DNA of 15,937 bases from CAZYPH01 sp964649095 (GTDB lineage: Bacteria; Bdellovibrionota; UBA1018; UBA923): positions 1 through 15,937 of the forward strand of contig CAZYPH010000044.1 of NCBI GenBank assembly GCA_964649095.1, given 5' to 3'. Every line of letters starts with the position of its first letter. Within the stretch, counting starts at the first letter, position 1. The notes beneath the pieces are model-generated. The model saw only the letters and a program-made list of their open reading frames with translations. It did no database searches and was not told the origin of the DNA. The translations under genes and the position numbers were made by a program. Below are positions 9,001-14,684 of this stretch, piece after piece.

Positions 9001-9731
9001 GTGAGGCCAACTCTCAGTACGGTACTTCAAATTGCGGTTCGTTAAAGTTGAACCTCGAGTTGTCGAACAACTTGATCTTCAACCCTAACTTCCCAATTTG
9101 GTATGAAAACAACACACTTTCACGTCTGTTGTTGAACCTAAACTGGATTGGTAACATGTGGCATACTCGTAGCAACTTCCAATATGGTGCTATGACAGCC
9201 GAAGTAGTGACAAACACGAACAACACTCTCCACTTCGCTGACAACTTCATGAGCGCGTACCCAACACGAAGTAACTATCAGCTTGCGTATTGCTGTAACG
9301 ACTTCGGCACAGGTGGCGGCAGTGAGTTATTCGGCGCACAACGCCGTTCAACTCGCCATGATTTTGCGCCTATCACGTACCATACATCGTCACAAATGTA
9401 TGACTACATGGTAAACAACATGGGTTCTTTCCCACGCGATACCCGCTCACGCCGGTATGCCGATGCGGTTCAAAACCGCACGATCAGCACTCAGTCATTT
9501 GATCAGTCACCGAACGACGCGTACATCATGAATTCATGTACTGCGACAGCGCCGGTGGATACGGACAATGACGGTATGCCTGATGCTTGGGAAACATCGA
9601 ACGGCCTAAACCCAAACAACGCTGCGGACGGTAATGCTACCACTCTATCAGTGTCGAAGTTTGGCGTAGCAGGCTACACCAACCTAGAAGTATACTTGCA
9701 TGAACGTGCCGCTGAGATTACTCGGCAGTAG
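6036..9731 (+). CDS. Large secreted two-beta-helix protein with C-terminal pectate-lyase-like domain
   Basis: Multidomain secreted polysaccharide-active protein, 1231 residues. Signal peptide 1-21/22 (ATA cleavage). Residues about 24-400: right-handed parallel beta-helix with many Asn-rich rungs (NNI, NNLF, RNVI patterns). About 430-745: an Ig-like module holding two Cys near 480-490, then two Ig/PKD-like beta-sandwich modules. Residues about 747-778: sixteen Thr-Pro units. From 784: a PL1-like pectate lyase domain opening FPGAEGFGA and GGRGGRVIYVTN, with IIDH (Asp916), TDE (Asp925-Glu926), and HHN (973-975) followed by GRLP, where Arg983 matches the usual catalytic Arg position. Near 1174 a DTDNDGMPDAWE calcium-binding motif follows, as is common at the ends of such lyases. 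Expected action: calcium-dependent cleavage of a uronate polysaccharide outside the cell; pectin itself is not proven. A second ATG follows the first directly. TAG is followed in frame by TAG and TGA. Confidence 0.85.
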   Translation: MMKSKTLAGLALLLSTSAATAADIELRPGGESLAGVLNRAQPGDRILMRAGIFSGGSGWISNVGGTATSPITIISADGPGRAVLEGGSQSLRLNNARHMIFDGLEVRNAQNNVIQIDGNSTGIVLRNIYAHDAGLEGDVLKVSQSNAITVENSEFARPGRRSGGENPYQECLDFVDVDNSIIRDNFIHDGGSMLMYVKGGSRNSIVERNVISYQRAGASDPMVGIGGATDTNLLGGERYEIIDVVFRNNILFGGSTGALAVYDAQNAYIANNLFVNNDRVLVEFRAGSGPAGGSSNVQVANNMFVDTRGQMPTPYQRSSHTLSGFVNTHNLYYNNGAAVPTSALVNLANEPGRSLINPQVASIDVMTAQKVNIISGLKPRASAVGIDTSAAPYFVVDDIEKVARNGVFAMGSFSVGTGSVTPPPTSGGGLVTSLAYTLSRTPGVMNQQTVISATSQGSSNPQYRFWVITPSGSWTLPCGNYSSAATCAFTPNSAGMWRFAISAKDINSTAQYDQTTNEVDYNVLENAPAPTVPDFSLALSAISGSVTQGASRTVNVTVSRTNGMSEPVALSIADAPQGVVGTFAPTSLSGSTIQSKLTLFVPITVANAKYTIRIVGTRQAGLAVSVPYTLTVNKLSNFLISSTPATVNVIQGATAQATVSLTKGSAYNTNVALSLVSRTTGGQIVVPTFSANPVTGGAGQVSSINLALAVPNALAAGTYNYYVRGTAGTIVKNATLQLKVAAAPIVTPTPTPTPTPTPTPTPTPTPTPTPTPTPTPTPVPVTGLKAFPGAEGFGAVATGGRGGRVIYVTNNNTSGAGSLNAALAETGPRTILFKTSGLINGAAEIMRGDVTIAGQTSPCGVTVRGLVCDSVYDSAQCNNMVVRYLKSRPGTSSQMAGGYILADGVTLDGVSNTIIDHVEATNATDEAWQISGSSNITVQNSILGETVGGHADLGGMLINYSSTTKPLQNLSLHHNMWYRAGGRLPELSCEANSQYGTSNCGSLKLNLELSNNLIFNPNFPIWYENNTLSRLLLNLNWIGNMWHTRSNFQYGAMTAEVVTNTNNTLHFADNFMSAYPTRSNYQLAYCCNDFGTGGGSELFGAQRRSTRHDFAPITYHTSSQMYDYMVNNMGSFPRDTRSRRYADAVQNRTISTQSFDQSPNDAYIMNSCTATAPVDTDNDGMPDAWETSNGLNPNNAADGNATTLSVSKFGVAGYTNLEVYLHERAAEITRQ
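8274..8369 (+). repeat. Thr-Pro linker repeat (16 units)
   Basis: Ninety-six bases encode sixteen consecutive Thr-Pro dipeptides joining the Ig-like part to the pectate-lyase-like domain. Third codon positions vary freely (ACA, ACG, ACT with CCA, CCG, CCT), so the protein sequence is conserved although the DNA is not a perfect hexamer repeat. Such linkers are extended and flexible, and are typical of modular extracellular enzymes. Confidence 0.95.
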
Positions 9732-9750
9732 TAGTGACGGATATACAATA

Positions 9751-9805
9751 AAGGGCTAGGATAGACCCTTATAAGGCCGCTCTCTTCGGAGGGCGGCCTT
9801 TTTTT
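9751..9805 (+). terminator. Intrinsic terminator with UUCG tetraloop, preceded by a small hairpin
   Basis: AAGGCCGC-T-CTC (9773-9784), loop TTCG, then GAG-G-GCGGCCTT (9789-9800) and five further T. The CTC-TTCG-GAG core is the very stable C(UUCG)G tetraloop. Just upstream AAGGG-CTA-GGA-TAG-A-CCCTT (9751-9770) forms a second hairpin. Together they end transcription of the large lyase gene. Confidence 0.93.
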
Positions 9806-9843
9806 GTCTGGAAAAAGGCCCATCTGCTTTGTCTTTGGAGCGT

Positions 9844-9904
9844 CCGTGCGGCAAGCCGCACGGTGGCAATCGGCGAGCTCCCGCGCTGGCCTTTCGTGGC
9901 CAGC
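9844..9904. other. Two strong G+C hairpins in the gap before the RNA methyltransferase
   Basis: CCGTGCGGC-AA-GCCGCACGG (9844-9863) and GCTGGCC-TTTCGT-GGCCAGC (9885-9904) are perfect stems in a stretch with no supported gene; the short overlapping frames here are artefacts of the palindromes. They may belong to the leader of the downstream gene, to a small RNA, or to a REP-like element. No U-tract follows either one. Confidence 0.55.
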
Positions 9905-9976
9905 TTGGTCACATCGCCTCACTCGCTTCGCGCATCTGGACCTTTTTGCAGACAAAAAACTGTATCTTTATCTGTG

Positions 9977-10053
9977 TTTGGGCTTGGCCCAAAGAACAAG
10001 TACTCCGTTCTTTGGGCTAAGCCCAAAGAACAAGCATGATGAAAAAGGCCCAA
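9977..10053 (+). promoter_or_regulatory. Four-arm leader with competing hairpins
   Basis: Arm A TTTGGGC (9977-9983), arm B GCCCAAAGAAC (9987-9997), arm C GTTCTTTGGGC (10007-10017) and arm D GCCCAAAGAAC (10021-10031) are mutually complementary. A:B (3-nt loop), B:C (11 bp, 9-nt loop) and C:D (11 bp, 3-nt loop) exclude one another in the 1:2, 2:3, 3:4 manner of attenuators. A further GCCCAA at 10048-10053, abutting the AAAAAGG ribosome binding site, could also pair with A or C. Control of translation of the methyltransferase is inferred. No U-tract follows C:D, so transcription termination is unlikely. Confidence 0.55.
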
Positions 10054-10056
10054 TTC

Positions 10057-10941
10057 ATGAACAGAGATTTTGAAACGTTTTATACAAATATATACAAAGA
10101 TAAATATATCGATTTAATTAATCGTTTACAGAATCGAACCAACCAACACTGCACCGTTGCACGGCATGATGATGGTAGTACGTACGACGTCGATGCGGCG
10201 TCGATTGTTGTAGTGGGTTTTATTTTAGAAGTTCTTAAAAATAGAAATTCCAATATATATTCTATTTTAGATGCGTGTGCAGCGCCGGGCGGCAAAAGTT
10301 TGACGCTGGCACACTTATGGCCTGAACACCTATCGACGTCTGCCTACGAACTCACTTGCAACGAACTCTCGCCCCAACGACGACAACGTTTGCAATATAA
10401 TTTGGGGCACTTTTTAGAAAATGCTAAACAGCCACCGCAATCGCTGCAGTGCACGGCCCATGACGCTAGTCTTTTATTTAAGTTTTTTGAAAACACTTTT
10501 GATCATATTTTGCTCGACGCCCCCTGCTCATCGGAACGCCACGTTCTACAATCGCCAACACATTTGACGGAGTGGAAGCCCAGCCGCCCCAAACAACTGG
10601 CCCAACGCCAATACAGCCTGTTGTGTTCAGCGTATGAATGTTTAAAAGAAGAGGCTGTTTTGACCTACTCCACCTGCTCGATTAATCCCGGCGAAAACGA
10701 CGGCGTGATTAAAAAGTTTTTAACACGCGCTGAGAAAAAAAATCTGTCGGCCAGACTTTTAAAACCTGACATAGAGAACCACGCCCTCATGGCCATCTTT
10801 CAAAGATACCTACCGGCTGGCATCTATGACTTAATCTCACACGACAACTACTACACTACCGAGTTCGGCCTGCAGCTCATGCCTACACCCCAACTCAACT
10901 GGGGGCCCATGTATGTGGCACAAATAAAAAAAGGGTTATAA
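10057..10941 (+). CDS. RNA (cytosine-C5)-methyltransferase, short NSUN3/4-like form
   Basis: SAM-dependent m5C methyltransferase of the RsmB/NOL1/NOP2/sun family, modifying rRNA or tRNA. Counting from this ATG (294 residues): SAM motif I ACAAPGGKS near 73-81, a NE acidic motif near 102-103, motif IV DAPCSSER near 154-161 with the release cysteine Cys157, and motif VI YSTCSINPGEND near 204-215 with the nucleophile Cys207. Both catalytic cysteines are present, so it should be active. It lacks the N-terminal NusB-like domain of RsmB and the C-terminal extension of RsmF. The compact form and the DAPCSSER wording recall NSUN3/NSUN4. Start choice: AAAAAGG lies eight bases before ATG 10057; an in-frame ATG at 10036 (seven more residues) has no Shine-Dalgarno. 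The stop codon lies inside the stem of the hairpin at 10932-10966. Which RNA base it modifies is unknown. Confidence 0.88.
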   Translation: MNRDFETFYTNIYKDKYIDLINRLQNRTNQHCTVARHDDGSTYDVDAASIVVVGFILEVLKNRNSNIYSILDACAAPGGKSLTLAHLWPEHLSTSAYELTCNELSPQRRQRLQYNLGHFLENAKQPPQSLQCTAHDASLLFKFFENTFDHILLDAPCSSERHVLQSPTHLTEWKPSRPKQLAQRQYSLLCSAYECLKEEAVLTYSTCSINPGENDGVIKKFLTRAEKKNLSARLLKPDIENHALMAIFQRYLPAGIYDLISHDNYYTTEFGLQLMPTPQLNWGPMYVAQIKKGL

Positions 10942-10966
10942 ACAGTTACGAACTGTTTATAACCCT
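10932..10966 (-). terminator. Intrinsic terminator for the minus-strand lipoprotein gene, overlapping the opposite gene's 3' end
   Basis: AGGGTTATAAACAGTT, loop ACG, AACTGTTTATAACCCT: a perfect 16-bp stem. Read on the minus strand it runs into seven T then ATTTG (10921-10931), so it is an intrinsic terminator for the lipoprotein transcript. The U-tract is the lysine codons ending the plus-strand methyltransferase, whose TAA stop (10939-10941) is inside the stem. On the plus strand no T-run follows, so termination there is less certain. Confidence 0.88.
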
Positions 10967-10991
10967 CTGCGAATAAACCTAGAGAACCGCT

Positions 10992-12095
10992 CTATTGGCT
11001 ACGTGTGGCGCTGCAAGAAATCAACTTAAGCTCCAAACGTGGATTGAAATTGAAATCAATCGATCCACCGTACGACAGATTCGGCAACCGCACTAAAGAA
11101 CCTGAAACAACCATCGATGGCATTGTGGCTTCATGTTTATTGCTTAATAGTTCCAACTGACGACCAGCTACTACTGGCGCATCTGGAGACGTATCAATGA
11201 CACGAGCAACAGACACCTGATGCGTACGAGCATCGTCACCGTTTGCATTGGTGAAGCCTGTCAAATGAATCTCTTGACCAAAATCTGCAAGACCAATCAT
11301 GTTCTGCGCATCTTCGGAGTCGTTAGTCATACGAATCGTGTGGTACAACTTGCCCGAACCGATGACGTTCATCGACTGGTACACTACAGCGCTCAAGTAA
11401 CTCGGTGTCTCCGATAGAAAATTCGCAATCTGACGAATCGTAGTACGTTCTTCGCCGATGTCACCTTCAGGCAATGGCAACCGACTACGATTGATTTCAC
11501 TACGACAGCTCAACCCCTGATCAATCGTTTTGATAATAATCTCAGAGCGGCCCGCCAACAACCCAGACTCTTTTGTGAGCACTACAGTAGCCGAACTACA
11601 ATCCGTAGCTGTCACACACTGAATGGCCATGTTGTACCGACCGGTCCATAATTCGTCGTTTTGACGACCGAATTCGAATGGCACGCCTTCTACGCGGCCA
11701 CTGGCATTCAAACGCCCACGGAACGAAACGACATCTACTTGATCGCGCTCTACAGCTTGAGCAAAAGTTAATACTTCTTCAGCACCCGTATCGTTGTAAG
11801 CGATCTCCGAGAACAATTGAAAACTCGCCTCAACGGTCAACTGGCGGTCGGTTTCATTGGCTTTGTAGAATCGGAAGGAGTGGCTGCCCGCAAACAAATC
11901 AAATGTATTAGTGCCTGTGCGCGACTCTTGAGTCACGGTCGTTGTCGTTTGTGCCACCGACTGCTGTGCCACAGCGCCGCCGCCGGCACCCTGATTTTGA
12001 TCGCCTTTGTCTTTACTACAACCGACCATTACCAGTCCGGCGATTAATGCCGTAAGCGTGGCCGCTGATTTTTTTGCGCCTTTAGTTAGAACCAT
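10992..12095 (-). CDS. Outer-membrane type lipoprotein of unknown function
   Basis: I do not recognise the family. From this ATG the product has 367 residues: a basic n-region (Lys5, Lys8, Lys9), a hydrophobic core, and a lipobox ending VMVGC with Cys26 as the lipidated residue. Ser27 follows, not Asp, which favours sorting to the outer membrane. A low-complexity Gly/Ala/Gln/Thr linker fills about residues 34-60. The remainder is rich in beta-type segments, with Cys pairs near the middle (a C-x6-C motif) and a last Cys close to the C-terminus. The start is decided by GGAGGT (12101-12106) six bases upstream; longer reading to 12167 has no such signal. It follows Mrp by 87 bases on the same strand and ends at a strong terminator. 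A cell-surface or periplasmic structural role is only a guess. Confidence 0.8.
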   Translation of the reverse strand: MVLTKGAKKSAATLTALIAGLVMVGCSKDKGDQNQGAGGGAVAQQSVAQTTTTVTQESRTGTNTFDLFAGSHSFRFYKANETDRQLTVEASFQLFSEIAYNDTGAEEVLTFAQAVERDQVDVVSFRGRLNASGRVEGVPFEFGRQNDELWTGRYNMAIQCVTATDCSSATVVLTKESGLLAGRSEIIIKTIDQGLSCRSEINRSRLPLPEGDIGEERTTIRQIANFLSETPSYLSAVVYQSMNVIGSGKLYHTIRMTNDSEDAQNMIGLADFGQEIHLTGFTNANGDDARTHQVSVARVIDTSPDAPVVAGRQLELLSNKHEATMPSMVVSGSLVRLPNLSYGGSIDFNFNPRLELKLISCSATRSQ

Positions 12096-12182
12096 TTTAA
12101 ACCTCCGAAAGAGCGTTAAGTCTCTAATCTTGATACCCACATGGTTTTTTGACCATTCTTTGGGCATCTGCCTAGAGTTTGT

Positions 12183-13319
12183 TTAGCCATCGAACCCTGA
12201 AATATGCACAACCGGGGCTCCCGATTCTGTTCCACTGTTCAATGACGCTTCGACGGTCTGGTTATGCACGGCGCGGGCCAATTCTAAAAATAGCTTTGCG
12301 TGTTGCGAGGTAGGGGCTTGCACCACAATCGGCCTACCTTGATCGCCACCTTGGCGTACGGCGGCGTTTAGTGGAAGTTGGGCCAAAAGAGGTACTTTAA
12401 ATTTATCGGTCAATGTCAGCGCACCATCTTGACCAAATATGTAGTGCCGCTTGTCGCAGCCATCACATATAAAATAACTCATATTCTCGACGATACCCAA
12501 AATCGGCACACCGACTTTTTCAAACATCAGAATGGCTTTGCGAACGTCTTGCAGACTCACTTCTTGCGGAGTGGTGACAATAACGGCACCACTGACAGGA
12601 GCAATCTGCGTCAACGACAACTGAATATCGCCCGTGCCGGGCGGCATATCGACGATAAGATAATCTAAATTACCCCACTCTACTTTGAGCAAAAACTGGC
12701 TGACCATGCTGTGGAGCATCGGCCCGCGCCAGACAAGGGGCTGATCGCCTTTTGTCAAAAAGCCCATCGACATGACTTTTAAGGTGCGGCCATCGATTGT
12801 GGTTTCTAATGGCACGATGAGCTCACCACGGGTTTCATCCATACGCGCCTCAGGGGCTTGATCGCGTAAACCAACCATCGTGGGAATATTAGGGCCATAC
12901 ACGTCGGTATCTAATAACCCCACGCTGTGGCCTAGTTTCGTGAGAGCAAACGCCAAATTCGCCGATACTGTTGATTTACCAACACCGCCCTTACCACTAC
13001 TCACGGCGATGATGTGTTTAATGCCCGGAATGCCGTTTTTATCTTTGCTAATACGTTCTTGAGCGGCCGGACTTTCAACCGTAATATGCGCCTGTACGCT
13101 ACCCGCAAGGCGCGTTAGGGCATCACGCACTTGAATGGTCATTTGCTCGCGCACGGTTTTTGAAGCGCTCTTTACAATTAGTTTTAGAGAAACCGCGTCG
13201 CCTTGGATTTTTAAATCTTTAACCAAATTTGCCGTAAGAATGTCTTTGCCATATTCGGGGTCTTTAACAGTGCGTAGAGCCGCCATGACAGAGTCTAAAG
13301 AAACATTTCCTGAAGCCAT
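12183..13319 (-). CDS. mrp: Mrp/ApbC-type Fe-S cluster carrier P-loop ATPase
   Basis: Cytoplasmic ATPase that holds and delivers [4Fe-4S] clusters to apo-proteins, 378 residues. Seen: an N-terminal MIP18/DUF59 domain (about 1-80, with DPEYGKDI near 20-27), the deviant Walker A SGKGGVGKS at 108-116, the DTDVYGPNIP switch at 137-146, the Walker B-like DMPPGTGD at 224-231, and the C-x2-C pair Cys285/Cys288 (ICDGC), which binds the bridging cluster between two subunits. All expected elements are present and the length is normal for bacterial Mrp. GAGGT shortly before this ATG fixes the start; an upstream in-frame extension to 13376 does not resemble the family. It is divergent from the thioesterase, with about 105 bases between. 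The lipoprotein lies downstream. Confidence 0.95.
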   Translation of the reverse strand: MASGNVSLDSVMAALRTVKDPEYGKDILTANLVKDLKIQGDAVSLKLIVKSASKTVREQMTIQVRDALTRLAGSVQAHITVESPAAQERISKDKNGIPGIKHIIAVSSGKGGVGKSTVSANLAFALTKLGHSVGLLDTDVYGPNIPTMVGLRDQAPEARMDETRGELIVPLETTIDGRTLKVMSMGFLTKGDQPLVWRGPMLHSMVSQFLLKVEWGNLDYLIVDMPPGTGDIQLSLTQIAPVSGAVIVTTPQEVSLQDVRKAILMFEKVGVPILGIVENMSYFICDGCDKRHYIFGQDGALTLTDKFKVPLLAQLPLNAAVRQGGDQGRPIVVQAPTSQHAKLFLELARAVHNQTVEASLNSGTESGAPVVHISGFDG

Positions 13320-13425
13320 ATTTACCTCGCTTGTGTATTTGCCCTGAAAGTACACGCACCGCTGGGCACCGCGCAAGATTTACCCATTCAGAGTTTTGGT
13401 AAAAACGCCGAAAACAAAGTTAACT

Positions 13426-13935
13426 ATGGAGACATCGAATCGCAATGGCGCGCCCCACCAGCTCACGATGACCGTATTGGCATCGCCCGACATGGTGAAT
13501 TTTTCTGGCAAAATACATGGTGGCGCGATGTTACGCCTACTAGATCAAGTAGCCTATGCTTGTGCGTGCCGCTACTCGGGCGCTTATGTAGTAACCCTTT
13601 CCGTGGACCAAGTGTTTTTTAGGCAGCCCATCTATTTGGGTGAGCTCATTACGTTTTTAAGTAGTGTGAATTATACCGGTACGTCATCGATGGAGATTGG
13701 TATTCGGGTGATGGCCGAAAATCCACGCACGCGCAATTTACGCCACGTGATGTCATGTTTTTTCACTATGGTCGCCGTCGGCGAAGACAGTAAACCCATC
13801 ACCGTTGCCAAGCTAGAACCGACTAGTGAGATTGAAAAGCGACGCTACGAAGCCGCTCTACAACGCAAACAACTGCGAGCCGACTATGAAAAAGCCCACC
13901 ACGCGACTCGCAATATCTTTAAAAAAGCGGCATAA
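13426..13935 (+). CDS. Acyl-CoA thioesterase (hotdog fold, YciA/BACH-like)
   Basis: Single hotdog-domain thioesterase of 169 residues, predicted to hydrolyse acyl-CoA to free acid and CoA in the cytoplasm. The active-site region reads NFSGKIHGGAMLRLLDQV at about 25-42: a Gly-Gly turn opens the long hotdog helix and Asp40 is the likely catalytic acid. SVDQVFFRQPI at about 59-69 matches the second conserved strand of the family. The C-terminal 35 residues are a charged helix (Lys/Arg/Glu rich), as is common in this group. The chosen ATG has only a weak ribosome binding site; an in-frame TTG at 13396 would add ten residues and is no better. The DUF309 gene follows after 25 bases, so the two may be co-transcribed. 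Substrate chain length is not readable. Confidence 0.88.
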   Translation: METSNRNGAPHQLTMTVLASPDMVNFSGKIHGGAMLRLLDQVAYACACRYSGAYVVTLSVDQVFFRQPIYLGELITFLSSVNYTGTSSMEIGIRVMAENPRTRNLRHVMSCFFTMVAVGEDSKPITVAKLEPTSEIEKRRYEAALQRKQLRADYEKAHHATRNIFKKAA

Positions 13936-13960
13936 TATATATTATTTTTAGAATATATAT
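13935..13960 (+). promoter_or_regulatory. A/U-only hairpin abutting the DUF309 start codon
   Basis: ATATATATT (13935-13943) and AATATATAT (13952-13960) form a nine-pair, all A-U stem with an eight-base loop, directly before ATG 13961. It begins on the last base of the thioesterase stop. No Shine-Dalgarno is visible. Such a weak stem could melt with temperature or with ribosomes arriving from the upstream gene; alternatively it is simply A+T-rich spacer. Confidence 0.4.
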
Positions 13961-14341
13961 ATGTTGAAATCTCTCTCAGAATTCTGCGAACAATTTGATA
14001 ACGGATTATTTTTCGAAGCCCACGAAACACTCGAGACGGCGTGGCGTGTATGCGAGAACACTGAAGACAGGCTTTTTCTGCAAGCCCTCATTCAAACGGC
14101 TGCAGTATTTGTGCATTTAAAGAAAAAACAATTTAGCCCGGCGCTGAGCCTCTCACACCTAGCTATCGAAAAATTCAACGCCTGCCGCGCGTCGACCCTA
14201 ATCCGCCATGTCGACGTCGAGCCGATCGTCCACGCCCTAAACTACAACGCCGAGCTCATTGCTGAAATGACACTGCGGGAAAAACTAGATGAGATTATTT
14301 GGGAGCAGTATTTGGTGCCGGCTTTGGGAGTGGGGGCGTAG
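13961..14341 (+). CDS. DUF309 family protein
   Basis: Small all-helical cytoplasmic protein of 126 residues belonging to DUF309, whose function is not established. The family signature FFEAHETLETAW is at 17-28 (conserved His21, Glu22, Glu25 and Trp28), followed by FLQALIQTAAVFVHLKK at 39-55. The third helix carries the usual Ala/Leu pattern. Length is within the family's normal range. The start abuts an A+T-rich hairpin with no Shine-Dalgarno, so translation may depend on ribosomes finishing the thioesterase 25 bases upstream. No clear terminator follows; the gene runs into a region holding a decayed ATPase fragment on the other strand. Confidence 0.85.
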   Translation: MLKSLSEFCEQFDNGLFFEAHETLETAWRVCENTEDRLFLQALIQTAAVFVHLKKKQFSPALSLSHLAIEKFNACRASTLIRHVDVEPIVHALNYNAELIAEMTLREKLDEIIWEQYLVPALGVGA

Positions 14342-14684
14342 ATTGAGATCCGGCACAGCCGCCTTTAGCAGGATAACAGCGTTAGTTACACCAATACTTA
14401 AAAACCAATTTCCACCAAGTTCTACCTCAAAGATCAGTGACCTTGTTCGCCTGAACATCGAGACTCTTCGAGCAAAAGATCAATTAAATGCGTCTCCTTG
14501 ATGGCACCCATTGAACTAAAATGGTTCTGCAAAAGGGTTGATTTACCCGCGCCTCGAATAACAAAATGGAAAAAACTGTTTTCAAATTAGGAACTTAGCA
14601 ATCGATGGAGTACGCTCCACATAATTCTAGGCCACATGCGCCTGAATCTTTAACAGAAGCCGAGGCCCGCGTTTTCAAAACAGT
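14342..14684. other. Gap between DUF309 and the repeat protein
   Basis: About 340 bases without an intact gene. Besides the ATPase remnant it holds a hairpin TGGAG-TACG-CTCCA (14606-14619), and AAACTGTTTT (from about 14573) facing AAAACAGTTT (up to about 14686), a 10-bp inverted pair about 100 bases apart. GCCGAGG (14659-14665) with CCTCGGC (14698-14704) brackets the stop codon of the repeat protein and may serve as its weak terminator, but no clean T-run is seen. Confidence 0.45.
14434..14622 (-). pseudogene. Remnant of a P-loop ATPase (AAA_14/DUF4143-like)
   Basis: Reading the minus strand from ATG 14622 gives eleven residues, an in-frame TAA (14587-14589), and then FENSFFHFVIRGAGKSTLL and, later, HLIDLLLEES before a TGA. 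The SFF-x-F...RG-x-GKST...IDLL wording is typical of the N-terminus of AAA_14/DUF4143-type ATPases (often SFFLFGPRGTGKST). The first Walker A glycine appears replaced by Val. After LLLEES another frame continues with FRRTRSLIFEVEL and NWFLS, resembling the eroded next portion up to the family's Walker B region, which suggests a frameshift. The rest of the gene is gone, cut off against the DUF309 end. Family identity is from pattern memory, moderately sure; loss of function is clear. Confidence 0.6.

Noticed and set aside
9674..10073. Several short frames after the terminator (both strands)
   Set aside because: They cross the terminator and the G+C hairpins, and overlap each other; palindromic sequence explains the open frames.
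12096..12182. A sigma70 promoter for the lipoprotein gene
   Set aside because: TGGTCA and A+T-rich boxes exist, but spacing and -10 match are too poor to call.
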